A stretch of DNA of 64,000 nt from Fomitopsis serialis (taxonomy: Eukaryota > Basidiomycota > Agaricomycetes > Polyporales > Fomitopsidaceae): NCBI RefSeq assembly GCF_022376445.1, contig NW_025954988.1:359899-423898 (forward strand). Direction: 5' to 3'. A program made the position numbers and the translations under genes. The notes below the pieces were generated by a model. The model did not search any database. It worked only from the letters and a program-made list of their open reading frames with translations, and was not told where the DNA came from. This document shows positions 1 through 11,851 of this stretch, piece by piece (the first letter of the stretch is position 1; each line of letters opens with the position of its first letter).

Positions 1-346
1 TTCCCGTATACGAGGTAGCCCGGTGCGCGGTTAGGACCAAAATAGAAATACGAATTGCTGGGCCCCATGATGTCCGGATGCTGCTGGGTCCAGGGCTTCT
101 CGCGCGTGAGTCTCATTATGAGGTTTGGGTCCTCCTCAATCTGCGCGAACGTTAGACAGCCCGAGATGGGGCGGTTCAACTGGCGTACCATTGCCCTACA
201 TAGTCGCTGATTAATGAGGATTATAATTGCGACTGGGGCAACCAAGACACACACACTGTGAAGGCGAGTCTGCTCTCAAGGTCTTCGAAGCGGGCATTCC
301 AGGGATCCGCGCTGAACTGGAGGAGGGTGTAGACGGTCGAGGACAT
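1..346 (-). CDS. N-terminal part of a DUF6593-like protein (runs off the window)
   Basis: The start codon is at 346-344 and opens MSSTVYTLLQ. Exon 1 (346-255) is joined over a 59-nt intron (254-196, GTGTGT...TAG, with an ATTAATC branch-like motif) to exon 2 (195 to the window edge). The join keeps the frame. Visible features are a short hydrophilic N-terminus and a segment RLTREKPWTQQHPD followed by GPSNSYFYFGPNRAPGYL. The pattern of an N-terminal beta-rich stretch ending in YFYFGP...PGYLVYG resembles the DUF6593 family, which is common in agaricomycetes and has no known function. The C-terminus lies beyond base 1, so length cannot be compared. The family assignment is tentative; the coding call rests on the splice fit and composition. 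Confidence 0.5.
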
Positions 347-1450
347 GCGGGCGGGGAGGAGGATAAGCTCTGGGCGAGCTGGAGGGATTATTATTGCCTT
401 CGCGCTGCGTATCATCATCGAGTCTGCAAAACAATGCATGCCGTTTTGGGAGCAATGCCAGCCACCGCCTCAGTTGGCCTGGTTCGTCATCGAAGCCCAC
501 GTGCGGGCCACGAGCCGTGCATCGCGGCTATCCATTGGCCGGCGTGTGCTGGGCCCATCATCCTTGGACCTTCCGGAAGAATGCTTGATCGTGAAACAAT
601 CAATCCGCGCTTCCGGTCCCCACGCTCTCACTCAACCATCCAAGCGCAGGCTACCCAACGCGCCCCGTCCCAACTCCATTCACACCCCAGAAGCACCCCT
701 CGTCGTACCGCGGGGTGGACTTCACCACCAGATCACATCCAGACACGCGTATGTCCGAAGGGAATGCTGCAGAGGCGTCTTCCGAGCATCTCCACAAGAT
801 AGGACCATGGGGCACCGCAAACCCGGTGCGACTTACCTGCATTGGCCGTCCTAACGGCGGGTGCGACACAACAGGACGCACCAATTTGCAAGTCGGGCGG
901 TACGAGAAGCACTTACACGCTGCAGCGGACCACATACACGCACCGCGGGCTTGCCTCCAAAGTTGTGGAAACGACTCATAGAACAGGAGCAGGGGCGGTC
1001 GATGGGCGCCATCACTCTGAGACTCGGGGTGACAGATCGTGTACATACGATCACATACCTGTGCACTGGAAAGAAGACACCTGTACAGCCAGGGTCGCGA
1101 CGTCGAACACGCGAGCTTCATCTCGTGCGACGTAGTTTAGGCACAGTACACATGGCATATGAAGGGGCCGCAGCCCGAAGACCGGTCGGACAAACCGAAA
1201 GATCAGGCCACAAGAAGCTGCCATCCTGCTAGAGTTCACCTTCTGTTGGGTGGCGCCACAGATACGGACACCACGCTGTGCATCGCCGGTGACTCGTGCA
1301 AGTGCCTGCCGTATGCCTGTGATCATCCACATGAGCAAGGATTGCAAAAACCAACGGTGGGCACCTGAGCGTGGCCGGACCGGAGAAGACACGAGTAAGA
1401 AAACGTACGACTGCAACAGGCGACTCCGCTGGGAACAGGGTGCAGCGGGA
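347..1450. other. intergenic, nothing recognised
   Basis: About 1.1 kb lies between the 5' end of the DUF6593-like gene and the 3' end of EMC6. Several overlapping open frames exist, but none has recognisable motifs or a supported splice structure. They overlap one another on both strands, as expected of GC-rich shadow frames. The part next to 346 must contain the promoter of the upstream gene. Confidence 0.5.
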
Positions 1451-1889
1451 TTAATCGTAGACTGGGTAAAGCGTAAAGTGAACGCCACATCACTGATTAC
1501 CGGTAGGACTTACCGTGCACAACGCCTGCGTCAAACAACAGGGGATGAACGAGAAGATAGCAACGAAGTTTCGGTGCCGACATACCGTAGAATAGCGTCC
1601 ACACCAGGATGAATGAAGAGATGTTCTCCTGACCGGGGTTTACTAGCTCCCACCAGCCTCCGGGAATGTACTTCGCCGGTCGTCCCTTGCACTTGACGTA
1701 CAAACACGCGGAGGTCAGCAGCGTTGCGAGGATGAAGAGCGCGAAGCCGAGGGTGTTCTCGAGGCCGAGGACGCCTGCGACGGCGCCGGCGAAGCACGAC
1801 GAGAGGAACTTGATGGAGTAGACGCGAGAGGCGTTGTACTGCACGTTCGGGGGGAAGAGCAGCTGAGCCTGCTGGTCGGCGGCAGACAT
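1451..1889 (-). CDS. EMC6: ER membrane protein complex subunit 6
   Basis: Three exons: 1889-1586, a 12-nt micro-exon 1525-1514, and 1461-1451 ending in TAA. Introns are 60 and 52 nt and both are GT-AG. The spliced frame is 108 aa, matching the roughly 110 aa of EMC6 (TMEM93). Visible features are the N-terminal segment NASRVYSIKFLSSCFAG, two hydrophobic spans (about aa 29-48 and 50-65), the loop KYIPGGWWELVNPGQEN and a third hydrophobic stretch that ends FYGVVHVYD after splicing. EMC6 is a core membrane subunit of the ER complex that inserts tail-anchored and multipass proteins. It is transcribed divergently from HOM2, with 274 bp between start codons. The very short second and third exons would be easily missed; without them the C-terminus is wrong. 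Confidence 0.93.
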
Positions 1890-1922
1890 GGTCGTGGTAG
1901 GGTGCCGGACACTCACACAGTG

Positions 1923-1929
1923 TGACTCA
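1923..1929 (+). promoter_or_regulatory. GCN4/CPC1-type box TGACTCA
   Basis: A perfect TGACTCA lies in the shared EMC6-HOM2 promoter, 241 bp upstream of the HOM2 start. A one-mismatch relative (TGACTCC) lies near 2043. In fungi this heptamer is the binding site of the bZIP activator of general amino-acid control, which regulates genes such as HOM2. Function here is inferred from sequence and neighbour only. Confidence 0.5.
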
Positions 1930-2163
1930 CACCACCAGCGCGTCGCATCCGCCACCGTGACAGGGCGCGCAGTGCCTGTCACACTTTGTCTTGCGGGTCA
2001 CTCGGCGTCACGGCGCAGGGCGGTCGTGTGACGGGACGTGCTGACTCCTGGACGGATTTGATCAGACTCTGACCCAAGGGTTGCCTTGCTCTGACCTCGT
2101 CGGACCCGTCACTCGCCCTCCGCCGGGCCAACCGCAGGCCCCCTTCTACTCGTCCTCGCCGAC

Positions 2164-3338
2164 ATGCACGAAGGCCGCAAGATCAACGTCGGTGTGCTCG
2201 GCGCAACTGGCACCGTCGGCCAGCGCTTCATTGCGCTCCTCTCCGAGCACCCGTTCTTCGTCCTCCATGCGCTGGGCGCATCCCAGCGATCCGCGGGCAA
2301 GCCGTACGCACGCGCGGTCACCTGGAAGCAGACCAAATACATTCCGGCCATCGTGAGGGAGACGATCGTCCAGGAGTGCAAGCCGGAGTGCTTCAGCGGG
2401 TGCGAGATCGTGTTTTCAGGCTTAGACGCTGATGTTGCTGGTCCGATCGGTAAGTCCGCTGCTGGTGCGAGGATTCTGCGAGATACGACAGCTAATGTGA
2501 CCGGTTCTACGTCTTTGCAGAGGAGGCGTTCCGTCGCGCAGAGTTCGCCGTCTTCTCGAACGCGAAGAACCACAGACGGGACCCCAATGTGCCTCTCATC
2601 GTACCTCTCGTCAATGCCAACCACTTCTCCATGATCCAGCAACAGCGCGCGCTGCACAATCCACCCTTACACAAAGGCTTCATTGTCACCAACGCAAACT
2701 GCTCAACGACGGGCGTAGTGATCCCCCTCGCTGCCCTCGAAAAAGCTTTCGGCCCGCTCGAATCATGCATGATCACAACCATGCAGGCGATCTCCGGCGC
2801 AGGTTACCCCGGCGTGCCCAGCCTCGACATCATCGACAACGTCGTGCCCTACATCGGCGGCGAGGAGGAGAAGATGGAGTGGGAGACGCTCAAAATCCTC
2901 GGCGGGATCGCGGAGGGCGAGGACGGCCGTAAAATGTTCGACATGCACGCGCGGCAGCCTCTGCGCGTGTCGGCGCAGTGCAACCGCGTCCCCGTCATCG
3001 AGGGCCACACGGAGTGCGTCTCCGTGCGCTTCGCGCGGAGACCGCCGCCGAGCCCGCAGCAAGTGCGCGAGGCCCTGCAGGCCTACACGTCCGACGCGTG
3101 GACGATGTCGTGCCCGTCCGCGCCGCGGCATACTATCTTCGTGCATGAGGAGCCGGACCGGCCACAGCCCCGGCTGGACCGCGACTACCAGGCCGGCGCG
3201 GGCGTGAACGTCGGGCGTGTGCGCCAGTGCCCGGTGCTCGACATCAAGTTCGTCGTGCTCGCGAATAACGTCGCGATCGGCGCGGCGACGAGCAGCATCG
3301 TGAACGCCGAGATTGCGGTGTGCAAGGGCGTCATCTAG
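2164..3338 (+). CDS. HOM2: aspartate-beta-semialdehyde dehydrogenase
   Basis: Exons 2164-2449 and 2521-3338 are joined over a 71-nt GT-AG intron and give 367 aa, the usual fungal length. The enzyme reduces aspartyl phosphate to aspartate semialdehyde with NADPH. This is the second step toward homoserine, threonine, methionine and isoleucine, in the cytosol. The N-terminus has the Rossmann motif GVLGATGTVGQRF (aa 9-21). The catalytic cysteine lies in NANCSTTGVV, followed by AISGAGYPG. The substrate-binding region RVPVIEGHTECVSVRF contains the conserved arginine and histidine. The C-terminus NNVAIGAATSSIVNAE is typical. The ATG follows a GC-rich leader and is the first in frame before the Rossmann fold. 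A TGACTCA box upstream fits general amino-acid control. Confidence 0.95.
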
Positions 3339-3760
3339 GGCGGTTTGGTCAAAGACGATTATAGACTGAAAAGCCAAGTACATGTACCATTAATGTCGGG
3401 CTCTAGATAACATCTACTACACAAGCCATGTAACACCCGAACCCTACGTACACACACCGTTTGAACAATCTGTATAGCTGCTCGAAGTGTGCTTGCGAAA
3501 TCGGCGCGATACTGTCATTGCGCACTCGCTTGCAAATCTCTGAGCCTGTGCTTGATGGGAGAAAGGTCGCGCGCGACGCGGATACACGCGTTCAGGTGAT
3601 CGCGTCTCGGACCGTGTCTCAGAGCATCTTCTGCCGCAAACGCCCTCGACTCCCAAGCTCCTCCCTCCATCGCCTCCCTGACAGTTAGGCTCACCGTTCC
3701 TGACGAGCGGCGAAAAACTGTCTCACATCTCTTGACCCCGAACTCTCTCCTACAATTTGC

Positions 3761-4950
3761 ATGATGGTCGAATCCGGACCCTCGACGTCCGCGGCCTCGA
3801 CGTCCAAAGCAGACCAGGACGCCCTGCGCGCGGCGACCTTCCAGCGACTCCATCCAAAAGTCTATCTTGAGCGGTTCCTCGCGGAGAACGTGCGCCCGGA
3901 TGGCAGAGAGCTCGGCGGCTGGCGAGAGGTCTCGGTGAACGTAGGTTGGTGCAGGCGTTCCCTCCGTGCGGGGTTGTCTCGAGTGTGTGCATATGCTCAC
4001 TTGTGACACGTCCGCGAACGAAACAGGGTCGATATCCACCGCAGATGGCTCTGCATTAGTGAGATTGGGGAAGACAACCGTTGTATGCGGAGTCAAAGCC
4101 GAGATTGCGGAGCCTGAGCTGGATAGCCCAGAGGATGGCTTTCTAGGTGAGCGTGCATCCCGTAGAGCTAGAGTTGTAAAGTAAACTCGTGTGCGTGTGT
4201 GCAAGTTCCCAACCTAGACCTTCCTGCGATATGCCATCCGAGGTTCAAGCCGGGCCCGCCCACGGAGGAGGCCCAGGTGCTCTCTGACAGACTAAACGAA
4301 GTGCTCGTTACGTTCGTACTCACTCGGCCTACCGTCCGACTCATGTTGATTGCGCATGCAGGTCTGGTGTCATCCCAACGAAGTCGTTGTGCATCGAAGC
4401 AGGGAAAGCAGTGTGGGTCTTGTACGTCGACGCGACATGCATCAATTATGACGGGAATGCATTCGACGCTACGTTACTCGCCATGGTGGCGGCTCTCAAA
4501 AACAGTATGCAGTTCATCCGTCCGTTTATGACGCACACTCAGGATAGTTCTCTATGATAGCCCGGCTACCGAAAACCAGCTTCGACGCAGAGACGGGCCG
4601 CACCATCTGTTCAAGAAAATCAAAATCCCCTGTGCATGTCAGCCGCTTACCGGCCTCGATGTCCTTTGGGATTTTCGATAAGTGCGTGAAATTTCCCTAC
4701 CGCTAGTTCGCCCCCTGTGCACTGACTAGGCACCGCTATACAGTACACACGTACTCGCAGACCCCACATCTTTGAGGAGCCCTTGCTCGACACCACATTG
4801 TCCGTCGCGGTAGACGAGAACGGTGGCCTTGTATCTGTGACCCAGCTCGGCCTAGGAATTGTCGGAAACCAAGACGCGCTAGTGCATTGCATCAGTGCTG
4901 CTCGAACGCGTTGCTCTGAAGTCATGGGACTGCTGGTCAATATATCTTAG
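3761..4950 (+). CDS. RRP43: exosome complex component RRP43 (RNase PH-like)
   Basis: Six exons: 3761-3944, 4027-4146, 4206-4311, 4362-4504, 4561-4681 and 4761-4950. All introns are GT-AG, and the exons sum to 864 nt in frame, giving 287 aa (EXOSC8 is about 276). The protein is a non-catalytic RNase PH-fold subunit of the six-membered exosome ring used in 3'-5' RNA decay and rRNA processing in nucleus and cytoplasm. Visible hallmarks are HPKVYLERFLAENVRPDGRE at the N-terminus, SISTADGSALVRLGKTTVVC, PPTEEAQVLSDRLNEVL, VIPTKSLCIEAGKAVWVLY, MVAALKNTRLP and EEPLLDTTLSV near the C-terminus. Rrp42 and Rrp45 are related alternatives. The FLAENVRPDGRE plus ALKNTRLP combination favours Rrp43. Confidence 0.9.
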
Positions 4951-5328
4951 CCCAGGCTCAAACTGGAAGCAACCTCATGAAGCCCTACAACAACAACAAA
5001 TCCTCACCGCTCGACAAGGTGTTTCTCAGACTCTGCCCAGGAGACTAGCAAGTTGCAATCGCGCTCTCCTTCGGATTCGAAACGGCCTCATCATTTGCAA
5101 CGAGCGCAGAACAGCATTTGTGCATCCTCGGCAGTACCACATGGCGCAACGGCGCAAGTACATCAAGATGTCTATCGACACTAACAAGCAGGCTAGCGAT
5201 AGATATAGGGTATATGTCCCGGGTGATGCTAAACTGTACAACAAAACATTTGACAGAACGTATGTATGCAAGATGATTACGCGCGCAAGTCCACTAGTAG
5301 GTTAGATTCGCCCTTCGACCCCGTAATA
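4951..5328. other. 3' intergenic between convergent genes
   Basis: This is a convergent spacer between RRP43 (+) and the Boi-type gene (-). It is moderately AT-rich and must contain both polyadenylation regions. No coding or structural feature was recognised. Confidence 0.5.
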
Positions 5329-8300
5329 TCACCCAGGCCCCATCCCAATTGGGCCCGCCATCGCCAAATATGACCCCAGCGGAGGCGACGGCGGCCCCAG
5401 CGAGTGCGCGACCGCCTTCCGCCTGTCCTCCCAGGCCCTCAGCGCCTTCAGCAGCTGTAAGATCTTGTCCCGCTTGCCCTGCCGAATGTCGTTAATGCTC
5501 ACGGTGCCCATCTTAACATCGTTGTCGAGCAGGAAGTCGAAGAGCTTGAAGAGCCCGTCGAGCTTGTCGTCGTTCGGCCCGGACGGGAACGCAGAGTCCG
5601 GCACACGCGGGGTCGCCTGCTTCCCCTTGATGTCTTCCGCGAGCCGCAAAAGGGCCAGGCCACCGTAAGTCGGTGCTGACAGGTCCGTCATTTGCAGGTT
5701 CTTCGGGAGGTGCGAGTTTGCCCAGTCGATGAGGCCTGCATCCACGGAAGACGTCTGGGTAGAGCGTATCAGTCAGCGTCCTTTGGCGCATCTGAAACGT
5801 GGAGATCACGTACGGTCGACTCCGTCAGAGAGTTGAGCCTTCGCATTTCCCGCGATGGTCGCGGTGGAACCTTGGAAATAGTTTTAGGGACAGATGGTTC
5901 GACGCTGGTAGTGGAGCGCGTGTCGCTCGTGAAGAACGAGTCGAGCCTTGTACGCTCCATACTACCCTTCTCTTTGGCTGTGACGCCCATGAGCAAGACC
6001 TGCGCGTCGCGCTGGGTCAGCTGGTTCGGATTATCAGGGCGCATCGCTTTCTGGGTGGCTGCTCGTGCACCAGGAGAAGGGGGTCTCGGCGCAGGATTCA
6101 TCGCTTGTGCGACTGCAAGAGGAATTGTCGGAATGTTGCATGACGACACCACAAGGTCTAGAAGCGCTCGTTTCAGCCTTGTCGCAAGTGAAGTACGCTA
6201 GACTCACCAGCGTAATCCCGCGTGATTGTGGCCTTCATGAGTGCCTTCATCCATTCTCGGACAGTGATGTGCTCCTCCGAGCTGAAGTAATGGCTCTTCT
6301 CCGAGTCATGCATGATACGGAAACCATAGCGTCCCGGGTCGATGTTCTCATCTGCAACAACCTTGTAACCGGCGATGTTGATGTACCCCTTTATTTTGCT
6401 CTCCTAAACCATGTTTCGCATAAGGCGCCCGTCGCAGCGAATGCAGAGGGGATCATACCGTTTTGCTCTTGTTCCGCAGCCAGTAGAGGTGCGGACCCTT
6501 GAGGACGAAATACCGCATCTTCCAGGCGTTATAGCGCTCGCCCTTCTTGCGTAACCAACCCTCATGGTCAGGTGTCCCGATTTGCTCCAGGATACTCTGA
6601 CCAGGTTTGAGAGTGAGCGTGAGCGGACTGGATTCTGGGGTTGTAGGAGACCTGAGGGTGTCGTCAGCCTTTCCAGTCTTGTCGGCTTGCGAAACGCCGA
6701 CGGTAGATGCTGTGCGTTTGCGCAGGACTGCCGACCTTTCCGGTTCTTTCGCTTTGTCCTTCAACTCTTGAGATTTCTCCGACTCCTTGTCAGGGGACTC
6801 CTTGACCTCTTTGAGGGAGAGGAACTGGCCAGACTTCTTCTCCTTGCTGGTGCCATCAGCGGTAGAGGGCCGACTCGAGCCCCGCTTCTCTCGTATCCTC
6901 GAGAAGGTGCCATGATGTTTCTCCTTCTCGTCCTCGCTCTTCTCGACCGCACTAAAAATTAAGGCACCACAAATTAGTAATGTATCACACTTTCCGCGGT
7001 TTAACTCACCCAGAAAGCGACGGAGGCGGCTTCCTGCTCTTGCCACTTTTCCCCAGTGTCCCGGAGAAGGAAGTACCAAAGAGGCTAAGCCGGTCCGACG
7101 CCTTGCGGCCGTCAACGCTCTCGCGCTTCTTCTTTGGCCTAGCTGTGACCGGAGGCGCGCCTTCCGGCGCAGACTTCGCACCGTCCGGTGAGTTAGTGGA
7201 GGACGCCGCAAGTGACATAGCGGACAAGGGAGGCGTTTGCGGGACGGACGTGTCCTTGGAGTGCCGACTGGCGGTGTCGTTCAGCGATGACCGCTCCTTC
7301 ACCGAACCGGACTCGGTACGCCAAAATAGGCGCCGGCCCCTGCTCTTCGTGTCCGAGGCGACTGTCTCGCTCTGTCCAACCATCAGTGATTTCACGGACA
7401 CCGCGTTCAAAGTTATTCGCACCTCGCTCATGGCGCCACGGTCATCCTCGACAGCAGGGCGGATGTCTCCTCCAATCGCAGTGGCCGCTATAGCCCCATC
7501 GCTCGGCGAGAGCACCAGCTGAGCGGGACGTTTCTACATGTCATGGAACAGAACCGCATTAGTATTTTCGAACAGGCCAGCTAACATTTTATTGGGAAGA
7601 CCACACACCCCGTCTTTGATAGCCTGTGCCAAGCCGAGACCGAGACCGAGGGGTTGCGATTCAGCTTCGCTCTTCGCGGCACCGCCGTTTGTATCCACCT
7701 CGGCGACAGGCCACCCGTTGCGGTTCAACCCGTCGCCACTGGGCAGTGGTATCTCTGCAACTGGAGAAGCAGTAATCGGGCTACTCTGGTAGGCATGCGG
7801 AGCGTACATGGGCGAGTACCCCCACCCCGAAGACGTCTGTGTATGTGCGGAGCTCTGTAGACTTGCCGAATGTGAATGCGTGTAGGGCAAGGACTGGCCT
7901 GTCTGCGAGCGCGGTGTAGTAACTCGCGCCGGCGTATGTGATGGAGACTCGAAGATGGACGGGGGACGGCGCAATTCGGCGATCGCGTTCACGATGCGAG
8001 CACGCTTCCCGAACGCGACGATACCAATCTCAGTCTTGAGGACGTTCGCGTCAAGCTCGAGGAGCACGTCGCCCGTGATTTCTTGCTCTGAAATCGAAGG
8101 GTTCGTTGACACAGACAGGAACAAGCACACTCAAGACGCACCGGTGAACTTCTCACACACACCCTCATCGAAGCCCTTGGACCGGAGCCACTCAACCACT
8201 TGCTCGACCGACCACTCGGAAGGATGGCCGTCCGGCCTCTCCTTCCTCGTATCTGATCCAGAGGACCCACTACCGGGCGCCTTTGCTTCTAGGCCACCGG

Positions 8301-9960
8301 CGCTCATCGTGGACACAGTTGTTGCTGGCGTGAGTGATTGCCTGATCCCTGTGCTCGTTGATCCGCCAAATGATGATGCAGTAGGTGAAGGAAGGCCAGT
8401 TGAGGGGAACGAAGGCTGCGGGGTCTCGGCAACGCGAACGGTGCTTGGCGAGGGGCTGACGGTCTGCACGGAAGGAGACGTCGAGATCACAGAGGGACTG
8501 GCCGTAGCAGACGTGGGATGTGAAGCAATCGGAGCGGGAACCTCATCGGGAGTATTAGAGGTTGCAATAGACTTCTCGTCTTCAAGAGGTGCGCTTGCTT
8601 GCGATGATGGCGAAGGGACTTCTTCAACGGGGGAGGCCGCTATGATGTTCATGGAGGGAGAGCGTATGGGCTCCTCGTTGGCAAGATGGTGTGAGAGTTG
8701 TTCCTGCGAGAAGGTGGACTGCTCCGGGCGAGCAGTCGAGCTTTCAGGTGTAGTCGCACTAGGCGAGGGCACGATGAACTCTTCTGAGGGTACAATGAGC
8801 GCCGAGCTATCCCTCGATTTTTTCTTGCGTAGGCTAGAATCCGATACAGTGATCACCGGAGGAGGAGTATGGAAGTCCATTGTCGATGTACGGGAGTGCA
8901 CAACGGAGAAGGCAGGTTTGGAAGTGGTCTCCTCGTCTTCTTCGTCCTCCTCAGAGATACGTCCGTTCATGCCCCTCGAACGGACATGATCGGAAAGGTG
9001 CCGGGGATGAATCTGCTCTTCATCCTCGTCTTCGCTCGAGTCGCTGAACTCGAAATCGTGCGGAGGCCCCGAGAGACGGACCGGAGTACCAGAGCCAGTG
9101 GTCGAGCTTGCTCTTCCCTGCGCTTCTCGTTTCTCGTTCTCCATTTGCGCGCGCATGGCAAGCATCGTCCGAGCGCCTTTCGACCATCCATACTCTGTTT
9201 CGTCACCCTCCTCGCCCTTGTCGCCCTCGTCTTCGGCGTCGGAATGGTCGGTCGACTGCGAGCGCGAGCTCATGAAGCTGAAGCTTCGTGATCCGTCGTC
9301 ATTCCCTCGGCCGAGTTGCTCGATCGCCTTCTGCACGTCTGTCATAGTAGCTTGCATCACCTCGCCTCCCCCAGACCCCTGCGCGCCATTGTTGGCTGTA
9401 CCTAGTTCTTCCGTGCTATGGCTCAGAATCGGATCGGCAGTACCATGAGGAGGCTGTGATGTACCGCAGGCTGTTGTTGTTGACGCAACAGGCGCTTCGA
9501 CGGTAGAGGACGCGGACGAGGCATCGGCACTCTCCGCGACAGCAGCGAGTCGAGATGAAATAGAGGGAGGGTTCGGGGATGTGTAACTTCGCGGAAACAG
9601 TCCGATATTGCCTGCTGGGTTTCGGCCCTAGAGAGCAAGCGTGAATGAGAAAATTCGACACACCAGCAGCTACTGCCGAGCCAGAAGACGACACATAAGT
9701 TTTGGAAGACGAGGACGGATGCCTTCCAAGTCGCATAGACTTGGCACAGTCGTAGACTATCCTCTACCGTGTCATTTTCCACCACAGGGTCTCCGTCATA
9801 GCTCGGCAGCAGAGCGGGTACGCGACAGACTCACCTTCCACCATCCATCTCCATACAAATCATCCTTTTCAATAACCTCAACTTTGTCCCCGATCTTAAA
9901 GGACACCTCATCCGGGTTCTCCGGTGTGAATTCGTGGAGGGCGTAGACGTACTCTGGCAT
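5329..9960 (-). CDS. Boi-family polarity protein: SH3-SAM-PH plus CH-like C-terminus
   Basis: Eight exons: 9960-9835, 9627-8142, 8087-7609, 7533-7010, 6951-6459, 6403-6208, 6157-5814 and 5754-5329. They total 4,074 nt in frame (1,357 aa) and every junction is GT-AG. Domains in order: an N-terminal SH3 split by a 207-nt intron after GDGWWK, resuming GRNPAGNIGLFPRSY (aa 1-60); a long Ser/Pro-rich linker; a SAM domain (about aa 510-580, starting HPSEWSVEQVVEWLRSKGF); more low-complexity basic sequence; a PH domain (about aa 998-1100, with GWLRKKGERYNAWKMRYFVL and GYKVVADE); and a C-terminal segment resembling a calponin-homology domain (aa 1220-1325, GLIDWANSHLPK ... GGLALLRLAEDIKGK). Yeast Boi1/Boi2 and fission-yeast Pob1 link Cdc42/Rho signalling to exocytosis at growth sites. 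That role is inferred for this gene. The CH-like tail is not in the yeast proteins. Confidence 0.9.
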
Positions 9961-10325
9961 AATTCACTCCTTGTATTCGCTTGACGGAGTGTGCCAGAGA
10001 CGATGCGGATGTCAGTAGGAAAACAGCGAGAAAGTAAGCAAGAGAGTGAGCGGGTGAACGACGTAGAGGAGATAAGCAAGCAAGAAGGAGAGTTATGTGC
10101 GGTTGACGAACATTGTGAAGCGGACCGCGTTGGGTCGTGGGCGTTCAGACTCGCGTTCCCGCCCAGGCACATTACGCGGGTATTATCCGCCAAACTCGGC
10201 AACAATCTCTATATATGGCTAGCCGTGCATTCACCGCCGGCGCACAGTCTGAGCTTCTCCACGACTGTGAGACTCCGTGCACTTGCATGCACCTCTCGTG
10301 TGCAGCCGACACCATTCAACTCGCC
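9961..10325. promoter_or_regulatory. divergent promoter region
   Basis: A 365-bp spacer separates the start codons of the Boi-type gene (-) and the acidic protein (+). A TATATA-like run (about 10208-10214) lies about 115 bp upstream of the plus-strand ATG. In-frame ATGs upstream of 10326 exist but precede no recognisable sequence. Confidence 0.3.
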
Positions 10326-11582
10326 ATGTCAACGCGACGTCTGAGCACTGTCCACGACCTTGCGTCTCTCCGCCTACATCCCGACGGGACTCGCGTCCAA
10401 AACAACAACAAGAACTTGAGGATTCGCGGAGCCAAATATGCAGCGCGGGACAGCAAAGGGAACTGGTTTGCGCGCGACGCGGGTGGGACAGGCAGAGTGA
10501 AGCAGCGATGGGCGAAGCCACGCGACGAGGACGCGAAAGAAGATAGCTCGACCGGAACAGATGAGGGTGAGGATCTGTTACCCACGGCAGCCAAGGGCAA
10601 GGGCAAACAGCGGGCAAGTGAAGCGGACGTAGAGGAGCAGCCGCAGGATGAGAGGGCACGCAAGAGGCGACGGTTCTACGAGGATGAGTCCTTCATTGCA
10701 CCCACGCCGTCGGGTGGCCCTTCAGCTCAGGGTAGCCCAAAGGCGTCTTCGAGTAGACTGTCTGAGCCAGAACCTCTTGCAGATTGGGCACTCCCCACAC
10801 CGTCGGCTGTGAGTGCGCCAGATTCCTTCGGAGGAAACGTCGCGTCGCTAATCGGACCCGCAGGAGACATTGAAATGTATGCATTACTTTGCTTGCAACT
10901 ACTACACTGCCGTGGGGCAGTTACGCGATAGTACTAAGGGAGCACGTCGAACGAAGAAGGTTCGGCGGGAACAAAGGCTTCAAGAGGAAGAAGACGGTGC
11001 GAGAAGCAGTGAACCGGCCGAAGAGCCTGCTCATGACAGCTCCGCGGAGGGGGACTCTAGCTCTACTTCCGACAGTGAGAGCAGTGAGGATGAAGACGAG
11101 GACGAAACCAACTACAGGCCACAGTTGCGTAGTCGAAGGCGGAGAAGAGCAAGCCCTGACATGTATAAAGCTCTCGACGGTTCTGCTCTTATGGCGATCT
11201 GTAAGTGTATCTATGACTCTGCGATCAGCAATCCAATATAATCATGTGCTCTCCAGCGATGCTAGTGCAAGAGCATATCACACATCTCTTATCCGCAGAC
11301 GTACCCGACGAGTGGGACGAGGAGATGGAAGCAGACAAGCAGGCACAGCGCGGCAAACAGGCAGCACTGACCAGCATCCTGGAGAGTCAGCACGGTCGGC
11401 CGAGCTGGAAACTACGCAGTCGAAATACCAAGGAAGTCGAGGACGAGGAGGAGGAAGAGCAGCTCGAACAGAACAAGGACACGGAGACCCTGGGCAGACG
11501 GACGACGAGAGGCGTCGTTCTTCCGAAGGTCACGGTTCCATTTGCAGACAATAGCTCGGAAGATGAGGACTACGTCCCTTAG
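10326..11582 (+). CDS. acidic low-complexity protein, probably nuclear, unknown function
   Basis: Exons 10326-10876, 10932-11200 and 11257-11582 join in frame (381 aa) over two 55-56 nt GT-AG introns. The family was not recognised. The N-terminus (MSTRRLSTVHDLASLRLHPDG, then RIRGAKYAARDSKGNWFARD) is basic and looks structured. It is followed by a Lys/Arg stretch (KGKGKQRA, ERARKRRRF) that could be a nuclear localisation signal. Exon 2 is highly acidic (SSSTSDSESSEDEDEDE). A short helical segment DGSALMAISMLVQEHITHLL spans the exon 2/3 junction and is probably the conserved core. The C-terminus is again acidic. Alternating basic and acidic tracts suggest a chromatin or nucleolar factor, but no function is assigned. 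Confidence 0.75.
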
Positions 11583-11851
11583 ATCTGTTGTGGTTGCAAT
11601 CTATATGGGTTTGGTGGATATTGCCATTTGCATGTCAGCCATTAGCCCGGCTTCCGCAGCACTTTTAGCAGGCTATCATTGAACACATGTTTTCGTGACG
11701 AGCAGAAACAATTTGGCTTATGAACCTACCTGATCATCGAATACTTCGACAGTCGTGTCATTGCCTGATTCGACCTTATTCGTCTTTTCTACGTCCCGTT
11801 GCTGAGGAGATTATGAACGTATGGTAGTAGTGGCATGTAATGAATCTGTGC
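11583..11851. other. convergent 3' spacer
   Basis: This 269-bp spacer separates the stop codons of the acidic protein (+) and uL13m (-). It is AT-richer than its surroundings, with no feature beyond the expected 3' UTRs. Confidence 0.5.

Noticed and set aside
650..1488. Possible spliced gene between the DUF6593-like gene and EMC6
   Set aside because: Several frames were inspected but no conserved motif or consistent exon chain was found.
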